From NCBI RefSeq assembly GCF_028657945.1, contig NZ_CP059693.1, positions 5,394,001 through 5,458,000 on the forward strand: a stretch of 64,000 bases of DNA, written 5' to 3'. The DNA comes from Thalassomonas haliotis. Its GTDB lineage: Bacteria > Pseudomonadota > Gammaproteobacteria > Enterobacterales > Alteromonadaceae. Shown here one piece after another: positions 62,790 through 64,000 of this stretch (its first letter is position 1; each line of letters opens with the position of its first letter). Made by a program: the position numbers and the translations under genes. The notes under the pieces are model-generated. The model was not told where the DNA came from and made no database searches. It was given only the letters and a program-made list of their open reading frames with translations.

Positions 62790-63395
62790 TTATTCCGCCA
62801 CCTCAGGAATTGAAGCGACAAGCTGATAGTTTTCTCCCAGCACCCCCAGGTAAACCTCATGAATATCGTGACCCGGAATTTCTGCATCCGGCTCAGTGTA
62901 ATAATAAAGGTTCACTTTTTGGCTGATGGTAGCAACAACACTGCTGTCGATAGCTTCAAAGTTAAAGTCACAACTGACCACCTGAATCGACTGCCAGGGC
63001 ATGGCCTGAGTTTCGGCCTGCTCCTCTAAAGGGTCAAGGGCCTGAAAACTAGTTTCCAACGCCGTTGACAGTTGATCTGCCAGAAGCAAAAGAGCATCAA
63101 CATCCGCAGCCCCGACCCGGGTGGTTAACACCAGTTCGAGTTTACGTTTGTGATCGATGTGATTTTGCACCCCCTCGCTAATGGCAACATAACTGTCATC
63201 GTTATTCGCCACCGCGGGTGACAGTACTTGCTCCCCCAACATGTTAAGGACAACTTCCGGCAATGCCGGTAGCTGATTCACTGCCTGGCTTGGCAAGAAT
63301 AAAGTAACAAGTGTATGTTCCAGGGATTGGGCGGATAGCCCAGCCTTTAACCGCAGCACTAATTGCTGCAGCAAGGCACTGCGGTTAATTACCAT
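62790..63395 (-). CDS. Hypothetical tail-cluster protein
   Basis: This 201-residue protein has a helical N terminus (ALLQQLVLRLKAGLSAQSLEHTLV) and a mixed alpha/beta body with VQNHIDHKRKLELVLTTRVG, ending YLGVLGENYQLVASIPEVAE. It lies 22 nt before V on the same strand, where P2 has tail completion genes R and S, but I do not recognise it as either. A structural or tail completion role is likely from context. Confidence 0.7.
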   Translation of the reverse strand: MVINRSALLQQLVLRLKAGLSAQSLEHTLVTLFLPSQAVNQLPALPEVVLNMLGEQVLSPAVANNDDSYVAISEGVQNHIDHKRKLELVLTTRVGAADVDALLLLADQLSTALETSFQALDPLEEQAETQAMPWQSIQVVSCDFNFEAIDSSVVATISQKVNLYYYTEPDAEIPGHDIHEVYLGVLGENYQLVASIPEVAE

Positions 63396-63440
63396 GATTT
63401 TGTCTCGTTATTGAACGAATAGAATAAAGCAGATAAGCGC

Positions 63441-63662
63441 CTAACGACGCTTGATAAATGCCAATTTGGACATCAGCTTGGCGGTAATTCCTGTGGCTGC
63501 TTTACCAAGAGTGACAGCTTCACGGGCACAAGGTAAAGATGCAACAAAAGCCAAAGCCTCTTGTTCATTTTGCCATGCCTGATTGGTTTCGGGGTTAATG
63601 GGATTTAACGCCCCGCGCAAAAAGACACTGTTTGTTGCTTTATCATAATAAGGCGATTTCAT
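63441..63662 (-). CDS. Hypothetical small tail-cluster protein
   Basis: This 73-residue protein (SVFLRGALNPINPETNQAWQ at the N terminus, basic end SKLAFIKRR) is not recognised. Its start overlaps the stop of the upstream gene by one base (TAATG), so it is translated with it. Confidence 0.65.
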   Translation of the reverse strand: MKSPYYDKATNSVFLRGALNPINPETNQAWQNEQEALAFVASLPCAREAVTLGKAATGITAKLMSKLAFIKRR

Positions 63663-64000
63663 TATTTATACTCCCCGCGTATGCCGTGATAACGGCTGGC
63701 TCTTGATAACCGGGCAAATTTATAATAATAGGCAGAACCTCGATATTGGGTATGACTGAACAACCAGGCATCGGCATAAGGGTTATAATGGGGAATATCA
63801 ATATGATAAACCCCTCTATAACTACCATTGCCTTTTGTTTGTACGATATGCACGCATTCACCCAATATTTTTTGCGTGTCCATGCGTATCGCCTTGGCAT
63901 TTAATTTCACCTTAGCCCACTCCGCATGACCGAGGCTGGTATTCGACCCAAGGTGGGTATCGCCGACAATTTCGGCCACTAACTCGTTAAAAACAGGCAC
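63662..64000 (-). CDS. Hypothetical protein, cut by the window edge
   Basis: The frame is open to the last base; the GTG at 64000 is probably not the true start. The visible 112 residues (LGHAEWAKVKLNAKAIRMD, VYHIDIPHYNPYADAWLFSHTQYRGSAYYYKFARLS) are rich in His and Tyr and not recognised. It is the most upstream gene seen of the tail cluster. Confidence 0.6.
   Translation of the reverse strand: MPVFNELVAEIVGDTHLGSNTSLGHAEWAKVKLNAKAIRMDTQKILGECVHIVQTKGNGSYRGVYHIDIPHYNPYADAWLFSHTQYRGSAYYYKFARLSRASRYHGIRGEYK

Overview
The window looks like a chromosomal segment of a marine gammaproteobacterium of the Alteromonadales, most likely Colwelliaceae (Thalassomonas-like). This is inferred from family content: dusA, zur, alr next to dnaB, sseA, pspA/pspC, a TIGR04219-type outer membrane protein, DUF2333 and marine-type glycan enzymes. 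No rRNA, tRNA, transposase or CRISPR array was seen.

Layout. 1-16.8 kb is housekeeping and envelope: a truncated GlxA-type AraC regulator, a DUF6351-like hydrolase, a three-gene envelope/copper operon, an enoyl-CoA hydratase, a phage-shock (Psp) locus, sseA, dusA, a double solute-binding protein, zur, and an M1 peptidase with its DUF6702 partner. 16.8-17.8 kb holds cheX and a 51-bp minisatellite. 17.8-22.3 kb holds a divergent exported GH31 alpha-glucosidase and a GH13 alpha-amylase lipoprotein.

23.4-42.1 kb is the most interesting part. It is one long minus-strand cluster, mostly with 4-8 nt gene overlaps. From its promoter end it encodes a 51-aa peptide, two ABC exporters, a shortened HlyD-like protein, a cupin, a class III aminotransferase, a maltokinase/APH-like kinase, a glycogen-synthase-like glycosyltransferase, a GlgC-like nucleotidyltransferase, a ROK kinase, a GH4-like NAD enzyme, a PhyH dioxygenase, a 2-epi-5-epi-valiolone-synthase-like sugar phosphate cyclase, a GH31 enzyme without signal peptide, and a PfkB kinase. 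This is the logic of C7N-aminocyclitol (acarbose/validamycin) biosynthesis, here in a Gram-negative marine bacterium and with several usual steps missing. An identical 12-bp near-palindrome (GCATACGTATTC or its complement) lies upstream of the peptide/exporter operon, upstream of the PfkB gene, and between the exported GH31 and GH13 genes. It ties the cluster to alpha-glucan use, probably through a LacI-family MalR/MalI-type regulator that is not in the window.

42.4-54.3 kb: a CBM9/DUF5916 outer-membrane protein divergent from the cluster, a YjbQ protein, an M6 metalloprotease, alr, dnaB, and an ECF sigma operon with a DUF4097 beta-repeat protein, then a small lipoprotein. 54.4-64 kb: a minus-strand P2-like contractile tail cluster (D, X, U, T, E', E, FII, FI, W, PAAR, V and three unknown genes) that runs off the right edge. 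No J, I, H or G gene sits between W and FI; a terminator is there instead. No capsid gene is visible, so a prophage and a tailocin are both possible.

Two operons flanking sseA each have a sigma-54-type -24/-12 element. One carries pspA/pspC and the other carries two small envelope proteins, which suggests an enlarged Psp regulon. All assignments come from reading the sequence; no database search was run.
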